Source: Nitrospirota bacterium
Lineage (GTDB): Bacteria; Nitrospirota; Nitrospiria; Nitrospirales; Nitrospiraceae
Direction of reading: 5' to 3'
Assembly (NCBI GenBank): GCA_040755395.1
Contig: JBFMAX010000003.1
Location: forward strand, 186,001-250,000
Length of the DNA: 64,000 nt
The position numbers and the translations under genes were made by a program. Position 1 is the first letter of the stretch, and each line of letters starts with the position of its first letter. The notes beneath the pieces were generated by a model. It made no database searches. It saw nothing but the letters and a program-made list of their open reading frames with translations, and was not told the DNA's origin. Positions 17,991-26,942 of this stretch are shown piece by piece.

Positions 17991-20900
17991 TCAACATCTC
18001 TCGCATTTCTTCGGCGAATTGACGCATCTATTTACTTTCGCGTAGCAGACGTCTACTCCGGCCGAAATTCCGGCTCCCCAATTCGGTCCCCACGAATAAC
18101 CGCCGCCTATGGCACCATCGAGACCGATTCCGATGCTCCCCCCGATTCCGCCTGGGGCAGGAGGCGGCTCTGGCACTATGATGTCCCCAGCTAGCGAGAA
18201 ACTAAATCCGCCCAGGTTCCTTCCACAATGTGCTCCTCCCAACGTTGCCTGGAACTTTCCGCCAACACCGAGGATGAGGCTAAGTCCAGGTCTGAGGCAT
18301 CCGATGGTGTAAGTGCACATCTCGCCGGTTGCCGTGTTAATTGCTAGAATCCCTTGCGCTAAATTGAATGCGAATGGGCCGGCACCTATGATCCCGCCCG
18401 TCTCATATGCCGTCCAAGCATCCATGCCGTTCGGGTCAAAGAAGTTCGTTGGCTTATTGAATACATACGAGTACAAGTTCACGCCACCTCGAAGACCGAT
18501 TGGATCGCGCCGCACAAACCTAGAGAATTGTGGCTGATAGTACCTTGCTCGGTAGTAATGCAGCCCAGTCCCGTCGCTCTCTCTTCCTGTGTACTGAAAG
18601 GGATTAGATGAAGCCCCTGTACTCGTCGTTTTGCCGAACGGTTCATAGTTATAGGTGACCGCTGATACTCCGGTGACATTGCTCAACACTAGCGTGCTGC
18701 CCAGGGCATCAGCGTGATAGTACTCGTTGCTGGTTACCTGTCGCACAAACGGTTCATCAATGTTCAGGCTCCTGATATAGGTCGCACCGAGCGTACTCCC
18801 GCTGGTCTCCTGCACGATATCTTGGCCGTCATAGACGAACTGCGTCGTCGAGCCACTGATCGTCTTGCTGATCCGCCGGCCAAGAGAGTCATAGCTAAAG
18901 CTCGCGGTTACGCCGCCGCTGATCCCCACGAGTCGGTTCCGGGCATCCCACGTGTAGGTATTCGTGCCGTCGTTGGTGAGGTTGCCGTTTTGATCGTAGG
19001 TCAGCGTGGCCCCACCGAACTGGGTCTGTTGATTGGCGGCGTCGTACGTTGCCAAGGTGACCGCGCTCGGCAAGAGTGAGGCGGCGCCGTTCGCCCGTAT
19101 GAGGCTCGTCCGATTCCCGGCTGTGTCGTAGATATAGGTGAGCCCTTCAAGGAGTCCACTTGGTCCGATGTGGGTGATGTCTGTCAGTCTCGAAGCAGCA
19201 TCATAGGCGTAGCTCGCACTGGTGCCGTTGGGATAGGTCAGCGAGGTCCGCCGGTTCGCGTTGTCATAGCCCAAACCCACCGCGAGTGCGCCTTGCGCGA
19301 TCTGAATCAAGCGGGACGCGGCATCGTACTGGTAACTCACCGGCGCCTGGCCTGCCACGGTCATTTTCGTCCGGCGGCTGATGGCGTCGTATTGATAGGT
19401 CAGGGCGCCTAAGCTCGTTAGCTCTAACGTCAACCGATCCAAGGTGTCGTAGGCAAAGTCGATGGAACCTGAAAGCGAGTCCGTCGTCCGACTTAATCTG
19501 CCCACGGCATCGTAGATAAACGACACCGTGCTCCCGTCTTGATAGCTCGCGCTCGTCCGCCGATTCAAGGCGTCGTAGGTAAACTGGCTCACTTGGCTCT
19601 TCCTGTCCGTGAACTCCGTCAGATTCCCCATCGAGTCGTACTGATAGCTTTCGCTCCGATTCAACGCGTCTTTTCTCGTCGCCAGCCGATCCATGGTGTC
19701 GTACGTGTAGGTGGTCGTCTGGTTCTTCGCATCCGTGACCGTGAGCAAGTTGCCGTTGCCATCGTAGGTGAACTTGGTCACGCCGTGCGCGGCATCGGCG
19801 ATCTCGGTGACGCGATTCAGCGGGTCGTAGCGAAATTGGGTGGCGAAGCCGCGGGGATCGGTGAGTCTGGTCAGACGACTGACGAGATCAGAGGCTCGGG
19901 TGGTTGTGTTGCCGAGCGGATCGGTCGTGGTGATCAGATTGCCGTTCGGGTCATAGCTGAACGTGGTCGGGGGCTCCGTCGGAATCGGGCCTTGCACGGA
20001 AGTCGGCTGGCCAAAGGCGTTGTAGCCGATGGTCGTCGTGTGGGTGAGCGGATCGGTGACGGTCACGCGGTTGCCGTTCGCGGGATCGTAGGCAAAGGTT
20101 GTCGTCAAGGTGGTGGTCGGGGTGAGGATCTGATCGATCCGCGTCACTCGGTTGAAGGTCGGCTCATACTCGAAGCGAGTCACCTGGCTGTTCGGATCCG
20201 TGATCTTCGTCACGTTGCCCACGGCGTCGTACTCAAACCTGGTGGTGCGTCCCAATGGGTCGATGGTGGCGATGACTCGATTGCGGGTATCGCGGGTGAA
20301 GGCGGTCATCTGTCCAAACCCATCGGTCTGACTGAGGAGGTAGCCGCGCCCATTGAAGCGATAGGCCGTCGTGTTGCCCCGCGGGTCAATGACCGTGGTC
20401 TGTGTGATCACGCTCCCCGCCGTCGTATAGGCAAACTCCCAAACGCCGCCGTCAGCCTGGGTCTGGCGGCTCACGCGCCCGGCACTGTCATACTGGTTGG
20501 TGAGAAACACGATACCGCGCGGGTCGGTGATGGTCAGCATCCGGCCAGCCGCGTCGTAGGTGTAGCGGGTCACGCCGCCGGTGGGATCGGTGACGGTGGC
20601 GAGCCGGCCGGCGTTATCGTAGGCATAGCGAATAATGCGGCCTAGCGGGTCCTGGATGGCCGTGATCCGGTTGTTGGCATCGTAAGTCAAGTTAAGCTGC
20701 CGCCCCGACGGGGCGGTGATCGTCGTGAGGTTCTGCGCCGTCCCGCTGCGCGTGAGCGTGATCGTGTTGTCGTTGCGATCGCGTTGGCTCGTCAGGAACA
20801 AGGCCCCGGGCACCGGGGCTCCGAACGTCCACCTTCGGCCGTCCTTGAAGCGTAGGATCGGGCCGCTGGGGATGTCCGTGAAGACGGCCCCTTGCATCGA

Positions 20901-23177
20901 GGGATCGTTGCTATTGCGATAAGTGCCGTCCGGTTGCTTCGGAAACAGGGCGCGTGCTCCGTTGGGCAGCACTAGCGTCCAGAGGTTGGCCTGTACGAGC
21001 AGCCGCGTCTCGAACGAATGGCCGGTTCCCGGTCCGAAGGGACCGGGCACGGAGCTGTTGGTCTGGTAGGTCCTGGTGAAGGTCACGGGAAGCCGATCCG
21101 GCAAGACGAGGTCCGTCTTCTCCAGGGTAAAGAGGCCGGTGGCGAGATCAACCGGCTCCCCGCTTGTAGTCCCGCTCATCGAGGGGCTTGGTGGGACTAC
21201 GGCGTTCCTCTGGGGATTCAGCATGGCCAGATACACGGCTCCGCAGCAGAAGCGTGGCTGGCCGAACGGCTGCCCCGTGCTGGGATCGGTATCGGGCACG
21301 ACCTGGCTCCCATCGGCCGTGACCGTCCCGGTCCCGTATTGGACCCATTGATTGGGGCGCGTCCCATCGGGCGCCTCGTCGAAGTACCACAGCTCCACTT
21401 GCGTCCCCGGGGGCACATCCAGGTCGTTGGGGAACGTGATTGGAATCGGGGCCGAGGGTGTGCCGCCACCCTGCTTGCCGAAATAATCCATGTAAAGTGC
21501 AGGGACGTACCGGTCTGCCGGGAAGGGCGGCAGCGGCACTCGGTCGATCGGGACGCGGCGGATGGAAATCTGCGTGTTCGGCTGCCCGTCCCAGCCGGTG
21601 ATCGTCACGCCGGCTGGAATCGTCATTTGGAATCCCGGCAGGTCCGGATCGGTGACGACGCGCTGGACCGCGCTGTCAGAAATGTCCACCAAGCCGGTCG
21701 TCTTCTGGAAGTGCAGATGGGGCGTGAAGCCGAGCGTATTGGCCTGGCCGGCGACAATGGTGACTTTATACGGGACAATGGGCAGGCTGTGCTGCGGGGT
21801 GGAGGCCGGGCCGCCGTCGATGAGCAGTAGTTGATCGGCGCCGGCTGGCGGATTGAGCAGCAGGAAGTTCCCGCCGTCGTCCGTTGAAACCTGCAACGCG
21901 CCCAGCTTGACCAGCACGCCCTTCACGGGCCTGGCGTCTTCATCCAGCACCTGCCCGGTGAGACTGGTCACGCCGGGAGCTTGGACTTCGATGGTGACGG
22001 GCACGGAGCGCACGGTTGAGACACCGTCCACGGGGCCGACGGCCGTCACCGTCAGCGGATAGGTCCCGGCCGGTGTCGTCCCACTGGTGGTGAGCGTCAA
22101 CAAGGTCAACTGGCCGGCGGTGAGCGTGGCACGCCTGAAGGCTGCGGTCGTCCCGGTGGGGAGCCCGGTGACAGCCAGCGTCGCCAGGTTCGTGAACCCG
22201 CCGCTGCCGGTGAGGCTCACGGCATACGACGCCTGGCCGCTCGCGGGGATCACCAGCGTAGACGGGGCGGCGCCTATCTGGAAATCCGGCGTGGGCAGCA
22301 CGACGAAATGGCCGGTCGAGGTGGCGGTACCGCCGGGCGTGGTCACCGCGAGGGGACCTGTCGTCGCGCCCGCCGGCACCACGGCGGTGAGCGTCGTGGC
22401 GTTCGGCACGGTGACGGTGGTCGCAGCGGTGCCGTTGAAGGTCACCGACGACACGTTGACGAAATTGGTCCCGATGACGGCGACCGTGGTGCCGACTCTG
22501 GCGTTCGTCGGCGTGAAGCTCGTGATGGTGGGCGGTTGCACCGTCACGATCGTCGCGTCGAATCGGGCATTCCGTGTCGTCGCGTCGAAGTACAGGCGCA
22601 GCCCGACCGCGTTGTTGTGGCCCGGGCATTTCGTGTCGTCGGGATTCGTGCCGATGCGGGTGAGGATCTTCAGCGAGAGGGTGTCGGTGGAGCCGTTGAA
22701 TTCGGTCGGGGAGACGGTCCCGAAGGAGACCGTGGCCTCTTTCGCATTGGCCGGGTTGCGCGTGATCCCGGTGATGCAGCGGGTCAAGCCGGACGCGAGC
22801 ACCGTGCTGTTCTTGTAGATCTCGGCGCGCAGATCGAATTGCGTACCCTGATCGTCGCTGTTCTTCAGGCCCAGCCAGACATGCAGATCGCTCAGCGCGT
22901 TGAGCGTGCCGCCCGTGAGCGCCGAGGCGGCCGGCCAGGTGCCGATCTCCTTCCACGGATTGCCGCCGCTGAAGTTGACGCTGGTTGAGTCCCGGAACTT
23001 CGCGGTGCCGGCCGTGGGCGCGGTCGTGTCGAGGAACAGGGTGGGCGGATTGTTGTCCGGGCCGATGCCGTGCAGGAAGAAGTCCGTGGGGCTTTGCGCG
23101 TGCGACAGCCCGGCCCCGGCCAGGGTTAGAAGACCGAAGACCATCGTCAACAGAACTGGTCGCCGACGGGCCGCCAT
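17991..23177 (-). CDS. Giant secreted RHS protein (DUF6531, IPT/TIG, YD repeats)
   Basis: The 1728-residue protein starts with a signal peptide (MAARRRPVLLTMVFGLLTLA). An N-terminal carbohydrate-binding-like region and an IPT/TIG domain (PTITSFTPTNARVGTTVAVI) are followed by Ig-like and carboxypeptidase-like repeats. A DUF6531 segment (SGEPVDLATGLFTLEKTDLV) comes next, then about 30 YD repeats to residue 1480. The RHS hallmark RYYQPQFSRFVRRDPIGLRGGVNLYSYV follows. The tip after DPNGMDAWTAYETGG is glycine-rich and ends in a cysteine pattern (CYAKVNRCVNSPKKCERC). It may carry a pore-forming or binding tip, but I recognise no toxin family. It is the first gene of a minus-strand RHS locus. Confidence 0.85.
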   Translation of the reverse strand: MAARRRPVLLTMVFGLLTLAGAGLSHAQSPTDFFLHGIGPDNNPPTLFLDTTAPTAGTAKFRDSTSVNFSGGNPWKEIGTWPAASALTGGTLNALSDLHVWLGLKNSDDQGTQFDLRAEIYKNSTVLASGLTRCITGITRNPANAKEATVSFGTVSPTEFNGSTDTLSLKILTRIGTNPDDTKCPGHNNAVGLRLYFDATTRNARFDATIVTVQPPTITSFTPTNARVGTTVAVIGTNFVNVSSVTFNGTAATTVTVPNATTLTAVVPAGATTGPLAVTTPGGTATSTGHFVVLPTPDFQIGAAPSTLVIPASGQASYAVSLTGSGGFTNLATLAVTGLPTGTTAAFRRATLTAGQLTLLTLTTSGTTPAGTYPLTVTAVGPVDGVSTVRSVPVTIEVQAPGVTSLTGQVLDEDARPVKGVLVKLGALQVSTDDGGNFLLLNPPAGADQLLLIDGGPASTPQHSLPIVPYKVTIVAGQANTLGFTPHLHFQKTTGLVDISDSAVQRVVTDPDLPGFQMTIPAGVTITGWDGQPNTQISIRRVPIDRVPLPPFPADRYVPALYMDYFGKQGGGTPSAPIPITFPNDLDVPPGTQVELWYFDEAPDGTRPNQWVQYGTGTVTADGSQVVPDTDPSTGQPFGQPRFCCGAVYLAMLNPQRNAVVPPSPSMSGTTSGEPVDLATGLFTLEKTDLVLPDRLPVTFTRTYQTNSSVPGPFGPGTGHSFETRLLVQANLWTLVLPNGARALFPKQPDGTYRNSNDPSMQGAVFTDIPSGPILRFKDGRRWTFGAPVPGALFLTSQRDRNDNTITLTRSGTAQNLTTITAPSGRQLNLTYDANNRITAIQDPLGRIIRYAYDNAGRLATVTDPTGGVTRYTYDAAGRMLTITDPRGIVFLTNQYDSAGRVSRQTQADGGVWEFAYTTAGSVITQTTVIDPRGNTTAYRFNGRGYLLSQTDGFGQMTAFTRDTRNRVIATIDPLGRTTRFEYDAVGNVTKITDPNSQVTRFEYEPTFNRVTRIDQILTPTTTLTTTFAYDPANGNRVTVTDPLTHTTTIGYNAFGQPTSVQGPIPTEPPTTFSYDPNGNLITTTDPLGNTTTRASDLVSRLTRLTDPRGFATQFRYDPLNRVTEIADAAHGVTKFTYDGNGNLLTVTDAKNQTTTYTYDTMDRLATRKDALNRSESYQYDSMGNLTEFTDRKSQVSQFTYDALNRRTSASYQDGSTVSFIYDAVGRLSRTTDSLSGSIDFAYDTLDRLTLELTSLGALTYQYDAISRRTKMTVAGQAPVSYQYDAASRLIQIAQGALAVGLGYDNANRRTSLTYPNGTSASYAYDAASRLTDITHIGPSGLLEGLTYIYDTAGNRTSLIRANGAASLLPSAVTLATYDAANQQTQFGGATLTYDQNGNLTNDGTNTYTWDARNRLVGISGGVTASFSYDSLGRRISKTISGSTTQFVYDGQDIVQETSGSTLGATYIRSLNIDEPFVRQVTSNEYYHADALGSTLVLSNVTGVSAVTYNYEPFGKTTSTGASSNPFQYTGRESDGTGLHYYRARYYQPQFSRFVRRDPIGLRGGVNLYSYVFNKPTNFFDPNGMDAWTAYETGGIIGAGPFAFNLAQGILAINTATGEMCTYTIGCLRPGLSLILGVGGKFQATLGGAHCGRNLGGFSFSLAGDIIVPEPPPAPGGIGGSIGIGLDGAIGGGYSWGPNWGAGISAGVDVCYAKVNRCVNSPKKCERC
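18943..20159. repeat. Nearly identical 1217-bp direct repeat, copy B (RHS core)
   Basis: This copy lies inside the giant RHS gene and matches 16132-17348 with an offset of 2811 bp and two mismatches. Confidence 0.9.
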
Positions 23178-23241
23178 GCGCGCGTTCTCGGTGCCGTATG
23201 AGGTTGCGATGAGGCCGAGTGTAGAGAATTACCTCTGCCCG

Positions 23242-23267
23242 GTCACCTGGCGACTCTGCCAGGTGAC
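23242..23267. promoter_or_regulatory. Perfect hairpin in the RHS leader
   Basis: The 10-bp perfect arms GTCACCTGGC (23242) and GCCAGGTGAC (23258) have a 6-nt loop. It lies 65-90 bp upstream of the giant RHS start on its minus-strand leader and might be a regulatory or mRNA-stability hairpin or a protein-binding site. There is no T-run beside it. Confidence 0.5.
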
Positions 23268-23419
23268 ATCGCCAGTGAGGATCTCGGACAATGCCTGAAA
23301 AATACTTCCATTTTTCTTTCCTCTTGGCATTCTCCTCCGCTGCGAACCAACTACAAAAAATTTCGTCACACGCATGCGATGGCTTGAAGTGGGCGGATCT
23401 TTGGGCAAGGATGGTGGCC

Positions 23420-24027
23420 ATGGGCCAAACCTGGGATCCCGAACGGTACGCCGCGCATGCCTGGTTCGTCTCGGACCTGGGTGCGCCGGTGATGGAGTTG
23501 CTGGCGCCGAACCCGGACGAGGCTATTCTGGCCCACATTGTTCACGAGGGTTCGTGACGGAACCGCGCAGACGCGTCGTGAGACGGGCAAGCGCAGCCGC
23601 GAAGGAGGAAGGCATACTTGCAACAGTATGTCGCCCGACTGAGCGTCGAGCACGCCCGTCGGAACAGCGTATCCGCGGTTGGAGTAGAAGCCTTCGTGAA
23701 CAATGCTGGCCAAATCTCGGTTGCGGCGACGGAGCGCTGAAAGAAACTCGTCTAGGCCGGCTGCCGCGCGGTTGATGTAGACGGCAACCATCAGCAGCTC
23801 GAAGCGGTGTGACGTTCGCTGCACCGTTTCCCCGTCCGACGCCGCTGCCTGGCGACTTTGCCGGCAGCTTGACCGCCCCGATGCCGGTCGTCGAACGGGC
23901 CGGCTTTCTCACCGAGATGTGCGAACCGGTGAAGTCGCGGCTCTGTGCTGCAGAAGGCCGCTGGATCGTCGGCTATGTGCGCTTGTGGTTCGCAGCGACA
24001 AAACGACGGGAACATCGTCAGTCATAG
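23420..24027 (+). pseudogene. Degenerate SAM-dependent methyltransferase (trans-aconitate-type)
   Basis: The start region codes for MGQTWDPERYAAHAWFVSDL...APNPDEAIL, the usual N-terminus of small SAM methyltransferases. The SAM motif continues in another frame as LGCGDGALKE (about 23717-23746) only after a 184-bp insertion. A stop follows at 23775, most of the central domain is missing, and the C-terminus reappears (PRPTPLPGDF, GRWIVGYVRLWFAATKRR, ending at 24027). The gene is therefore broken by an insertion, a large deletion and a stop. Confidence 0.8.
23529..23712. mobile_element. MITE-like element inserted in the methyltransferase pseudogene
   Basis: The 184-bp element has imperfect 22-bp terminal inverted repeats: TGGCCCACATTGTTCACGAGGG on the left and CCTTCGTGAACAATGCTGGCCA on the right, with two differences. 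It splits the SAM motif of the methyltransferase. It shares the internal string CTGTTGCAAGTA(T/C)GCCT with the element at 39171. No transposase is encoded. Confidence 0.8.
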
Positions 24028-24036
24028 GGGGAAGCG

Positions 24037-24291
24037 ATGAGGCTCAAAAGCAGGCATGGGAACCGGCTCGTGGCCGGGATGCTGTTGCTGTTGAATCTGT
24101 TGGTCGTCTTGTGGGCGGTTTATACGACATCTGCCCAGGAGCCCAAGCGGTTCCAGTACAAAGTCGTCGATTCAACCGCGGATACGCAGACTCTGCAGGC
24201 GATCTTGAACGACTACGGCAATGCCGGCTGGGAGCTGGTGGCCGTGGCGATCGGCGACATTCAGATGCCGCGGTTGATCTTCAAGAAGTGA
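24037..24291 (+). CDS. Small exported DUF4177-like protein
   Basis: The 84-residue protein has a hydrophobic N-terminal anchor or signal (GMLLLLNLLVVLWAVYTTSAQ) and then the DUF4177 pattern FQYKVVDSTADTQTLQAILNDYGNAGWELVAV. It overlaps the convergent TVP38 gene by 11 bp. Members of this family are small proteins of unknown role, often stress-associated. Confidence 0.75.
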   Translation: MRLKSRHGNRLVAGMLLLLNLLVVLWAVYTTSAQEPKRFQYKVVDSTADTQTLQAILNDYGNAGWELVAVAIGDIQMPRLIFKK

Positions 24292-25087
24292 GCGGTCCGC
24301 CGCAGCCGGAGCAGTTCGGTCGAAGAGACTCGGCGGCGGTCGTTTGTGTCCGCTGTGAAGCGGTTGCCTCGGGCGATCCCGGCGCCGCAGCGAGGAACAG
24401 GCGCGCCCACCAGGCGTGGGGATGGCGCAGGACCAGTTTGGGAGCGAGCAGGAGGGCTGCCACGACTAAGCCGCCGGTGAGGATCAGCGTCCACCGGGCG
24501 GACACGACCGAGCTGCCGAAGTAGGTGAAGGCGAAGGTCGGCGGGGCCATGCCGATCAAGGTCGCCAAGGCGAACGTCATGACCGACATGTTGGTCAAGC
24601 CGGCGCCGTAGCTGACCACGTCGAAAGAGACGATGGGGAGCAACCTCGCCAAGACGAGCACCGTGACCAAGTGCCGGTCCGAGCATTTCTCGCAGAAGCG
24701 GATGTCCAGTCGCAGCAATTGATAGAGCCACGCCCGCCCCAGCGCCCGCGAGATCAAGAAACTCACCACCGCGCCGATTTCGGCCCCGATCACGGCATAG
24801 GTCGCGCCCCACGCCGGTCCATATGCCGCGCCTGCGGCCAGGTCGATTGGTAGACTGGGAATAGGGCTGACCACAACCGCGGTCGCCATGCTGAACATCA
24901 AGATGAGAGGGCCGAAGGGGCCGGCGGACTGGAAGAGGCCAACGAGCCGTTCAGTGGTCAGCAGGTCGCTCAGATCGAAGCCTTGCCAAAGCCACACGAA
25001 CCCAACGACACCGAGGACGATCATCCCCAAGCCGGCAAGTCGACGGTGAGTTCGGCCAGGAATCCAACCGGCCTCGACTGGTTGCAT
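24281..25087 (-). CDS. TVP38/TMEM64-family membrane protein
   Basis: The 268-residue protein has about five to six transmembrane segments. The SNARE-associated/TVP38 signature appears as ILMFSMATAVVVSPIPSLPIDLAAG and LVLARLLPIVSFDVVSYGAGLTNMS. The family (DedA-related) is linked to membrane lipid transport or homeostasis. A second, more canonical member is encoded at 26124. Confidence 0.85.
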   Translation of the reverse strand: MQPVEAGWIPGRTHRRLAGLGMIVLGVVGFVWLWQGFDLSDLLTTERLVGLFQSAGPFGPLILMFSMATAVVVSPIPSLPIDLAAGAAYGPAWGATYAVIGAEIGAVVSFLISRALGRAWLYQLLRLDIRFCEKCSDRHLVTVLVLARLLPIVSFDVVSYGAGLTNMSVMTFALATLIGMAPPTFAFTYFGSSVVSARWTLILTGGLVVAALLLAPKLVLRHPHAWWARLFLAAAPGSPEATASQRTQTTAAESLRPNCSGCGGPLTS

Positions 25088-25370
25088 GACTCTTCCTCCA
25101 GATGGTCGTGAGTCGCGCGACCTCGTCCGACATTACACGGCGGGTCGGATCACCGTCGTTCAGGAGCGGCCTTTCGCGGCTCGCTGTATGCCTGCTACAC
25201 TTGATGTCTGAGATCCGGCATTGTACAGAAGTCATTCATGGCCGCAAGACGGCCCATTCTGGGGCATGAGAAAGAAGAGCCACCAGGCAGCAGCGAATCG
25301 CCAATAGCGAATAACTCAGAGCTGTTTGCTGCTCGCTGCCGTCTACGCGCTATTTTTAGACCGGCTTTCA

Positions 25371-25904
25371 ATGACCCCTTTCAAATGGCGGACATGGGGA
25401 GCGATCGTTGCAGCGGCGGCCCTTGGGCTTGTCGTTTCAGGCTCCTGTGATTGGGGTCTGGCGAAGGAGCGGCAATCCCGGTCCAGTGCTTCCAAGCTGA
25501 AGAAGAAAGAGAAGGCAGTCCGTGGGAAGACCTCCGTCTCATCCGTTCAGCGGATTGTCGAGCCCCCGGAACGCTTCAGCCGCCGCGTGGATTGGAACCG
25601 GGATGGGCAGATCGATCCTCTTGAGAAAGCCGTGGCCTTCGACCACTTCCGCCAATTGGATCGGAACCATGACGGGATGGTGGATCCAATGGAGCGCGCC
25701 CTCGCGCGCCTCGATATCGAGTATGACGGGCCGGTCGCGCCTAGAGAGGCCGAGTGGGTACAGGCTCAACTTCAGCGCGCCGCTTCACGTGACGGCTATG
25801 CACGCGAACGAGGCGGATCGCTCAAGGCCACCAAACGGCCCAGCCATCCCAAGCCGGTGAAACGGAAAGGCAGTCGATCGGCAACCTCGCCTCCCACCCG
25901 CTGA
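25371..25904 (+). CDS. Exported or membrane-anchored EF-hand protein
   Basis: The 177-residue product from the ATG at 25371 begins with a hydrophobic leader (WGAIVAAAALGLVVSGS). An upstream in-frame start at 25326 adds fifteen residues. Two consecutive EF-hand calcium loops are visible: DWNRDGQIDPLE and DRNHDGMVDPME. The C-terminus is strongly basic. It probably binds calcium at the envelope. Confidence 0.78.
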   Translation: MTPFKWRTWGAIVAAAALGLVVSGSCDWGLAKERQSRSSASKLKKKEKAVRGKTSVSSVQRIVEPPERFSRRVDWNRDGQIDPLEKAVAFDHFRQLDRNHDGMVDPMERALARLDIEYDGPVAPREAEWVQAQLQRAASRDGYARERGGSLKATKRPSHPKPVKRKGSRSATSPPTR

Positions 25905-26123
25905 CGACTCGTTACCATATCCCGGCCAACATCGCCCCTGATCGTTCCTGTAAGATTTCTCAGCGAGCCGTGACCAAAAAGCGATTGCGGAGTTCTGCGG
26001 CTGGGGCAGCAACCGGGTCTTCACCGCCGGATTGGTCGCACCGAGCGTTTGCGGGAGAAAGAAGGATAAAGTAGAGAAAATGTGAGCCGGCTGACAGCAT
26101 TGACAGCCCGAAGAGGAGATACC

Positions 26124-26861
26124 ATGATACGCAAACAGGTCACGATGACGACGAACGTCCAGGCACCTTCGCGGGCAAACGGGTTTAATACCGGCAAGTT
26201 CGTCGTTGCGGTGTTCTTCGGATTGGCCATCGGCGCGTTTTTCTACTTCGATCTCGGCCATTACCTGACGCTGGAGGCGCTGAAAGCCAACCGCGATCGG
26301 CTGCTCGCCTTCACCGACGCCAACTTCGCCGCGGCCGTCGGCATTTTCATCGCGACCTACTGCGTGGTGACCGGGCTGTCCTTGCCTGGCGCGGCGATTC
26401 TGACATTGGCCGGCGGATTTCTCTTCGGCAGCGTGCTAGGGACGGTGTTGGTGAATATCGCCGCCACGACCGGCGCCACCCTGGCGTTCCTGGCGGCGCG
26501 GTATCTCCTGCGGGACTGGGTCGAACAGAAATTCGGCGACCGGCTGGGGCCGATCCAAGAGGGCTTCTCGAAGAACGCGTTCAGCTATCTCATGACGTTG
26601 CGGCTCATCCCGTTGTTTCCGTTCTTCTTGGTCAACATGGTGTCCGGCCTCACGCGCATGAGCGTCTCGACCTATGTCGCGGCCACGGCCATCGGGATCA
26701 TTCCCGGCAGCTTCGTGTACGCCTATGCCGGGCGCCAACTGGGCACGATCAATTCGCTCAAGGAAATCGCCTCGCCTAACGTGCTTCTGGCTTTTACTCT
26801 GCTCGGGCTGCTGGCCTTGGCGCCGATCCTTTATCGGAAATTTGCCGGCAGGAAGGCATGA
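26124..26861 (+). CDS. TVP38/TMEM64-family membrane protein
   Basis: The 245-residue product from the ATG at 26124 follows GAAGAGGAG. It shows the canonical family motifs: SLPGAAILTLAGGFLFGSVLG, then LRLIPLFPFFLVNMVSGLTRMS and YAYAGRQLG. The gene is followed by the disulfide reductase at 26943, a common pairing in which the two may share a transcript. Confidence 0.9.
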   Translation: MIRKQVTMTTNVQAPSRANGFNTGKFVVAVFFGLAIGAFFYFDLGHYLTLEALKANRDRLLAFTDANFAAAVGIFIATYCVVTGLSLPGAAILTLAGGFLFGSVLGTVLVNIAATTGATLAFLAARYLLRDWVEQKFGDRLGPIQEGFSKNAFSYLMTLRLIPLFPFFLVNMVSGLTRMSVSTYVAATAIGIIPGSFVYAYAGRQLGTINSLKEIASPNVLLAFTLLGLLALAPILYRKFAGRKA

Positions 26862-26942
26862 GCAGGACGCCGCGACCAGAGAGCGTCCCCAACCACGGAA
26901 GCGCAAACCATGGTGACTCAACCGACAGTGAGGGTTCAGCCG

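Noticed and set aside
23366-23824. Minus-strand frame crossing the MITE (peptide with YAVPTGVLDAQSGD)
   Set aside because: It arises from the repeat itself and antisense pseudogene DNA rather than from a real gene.
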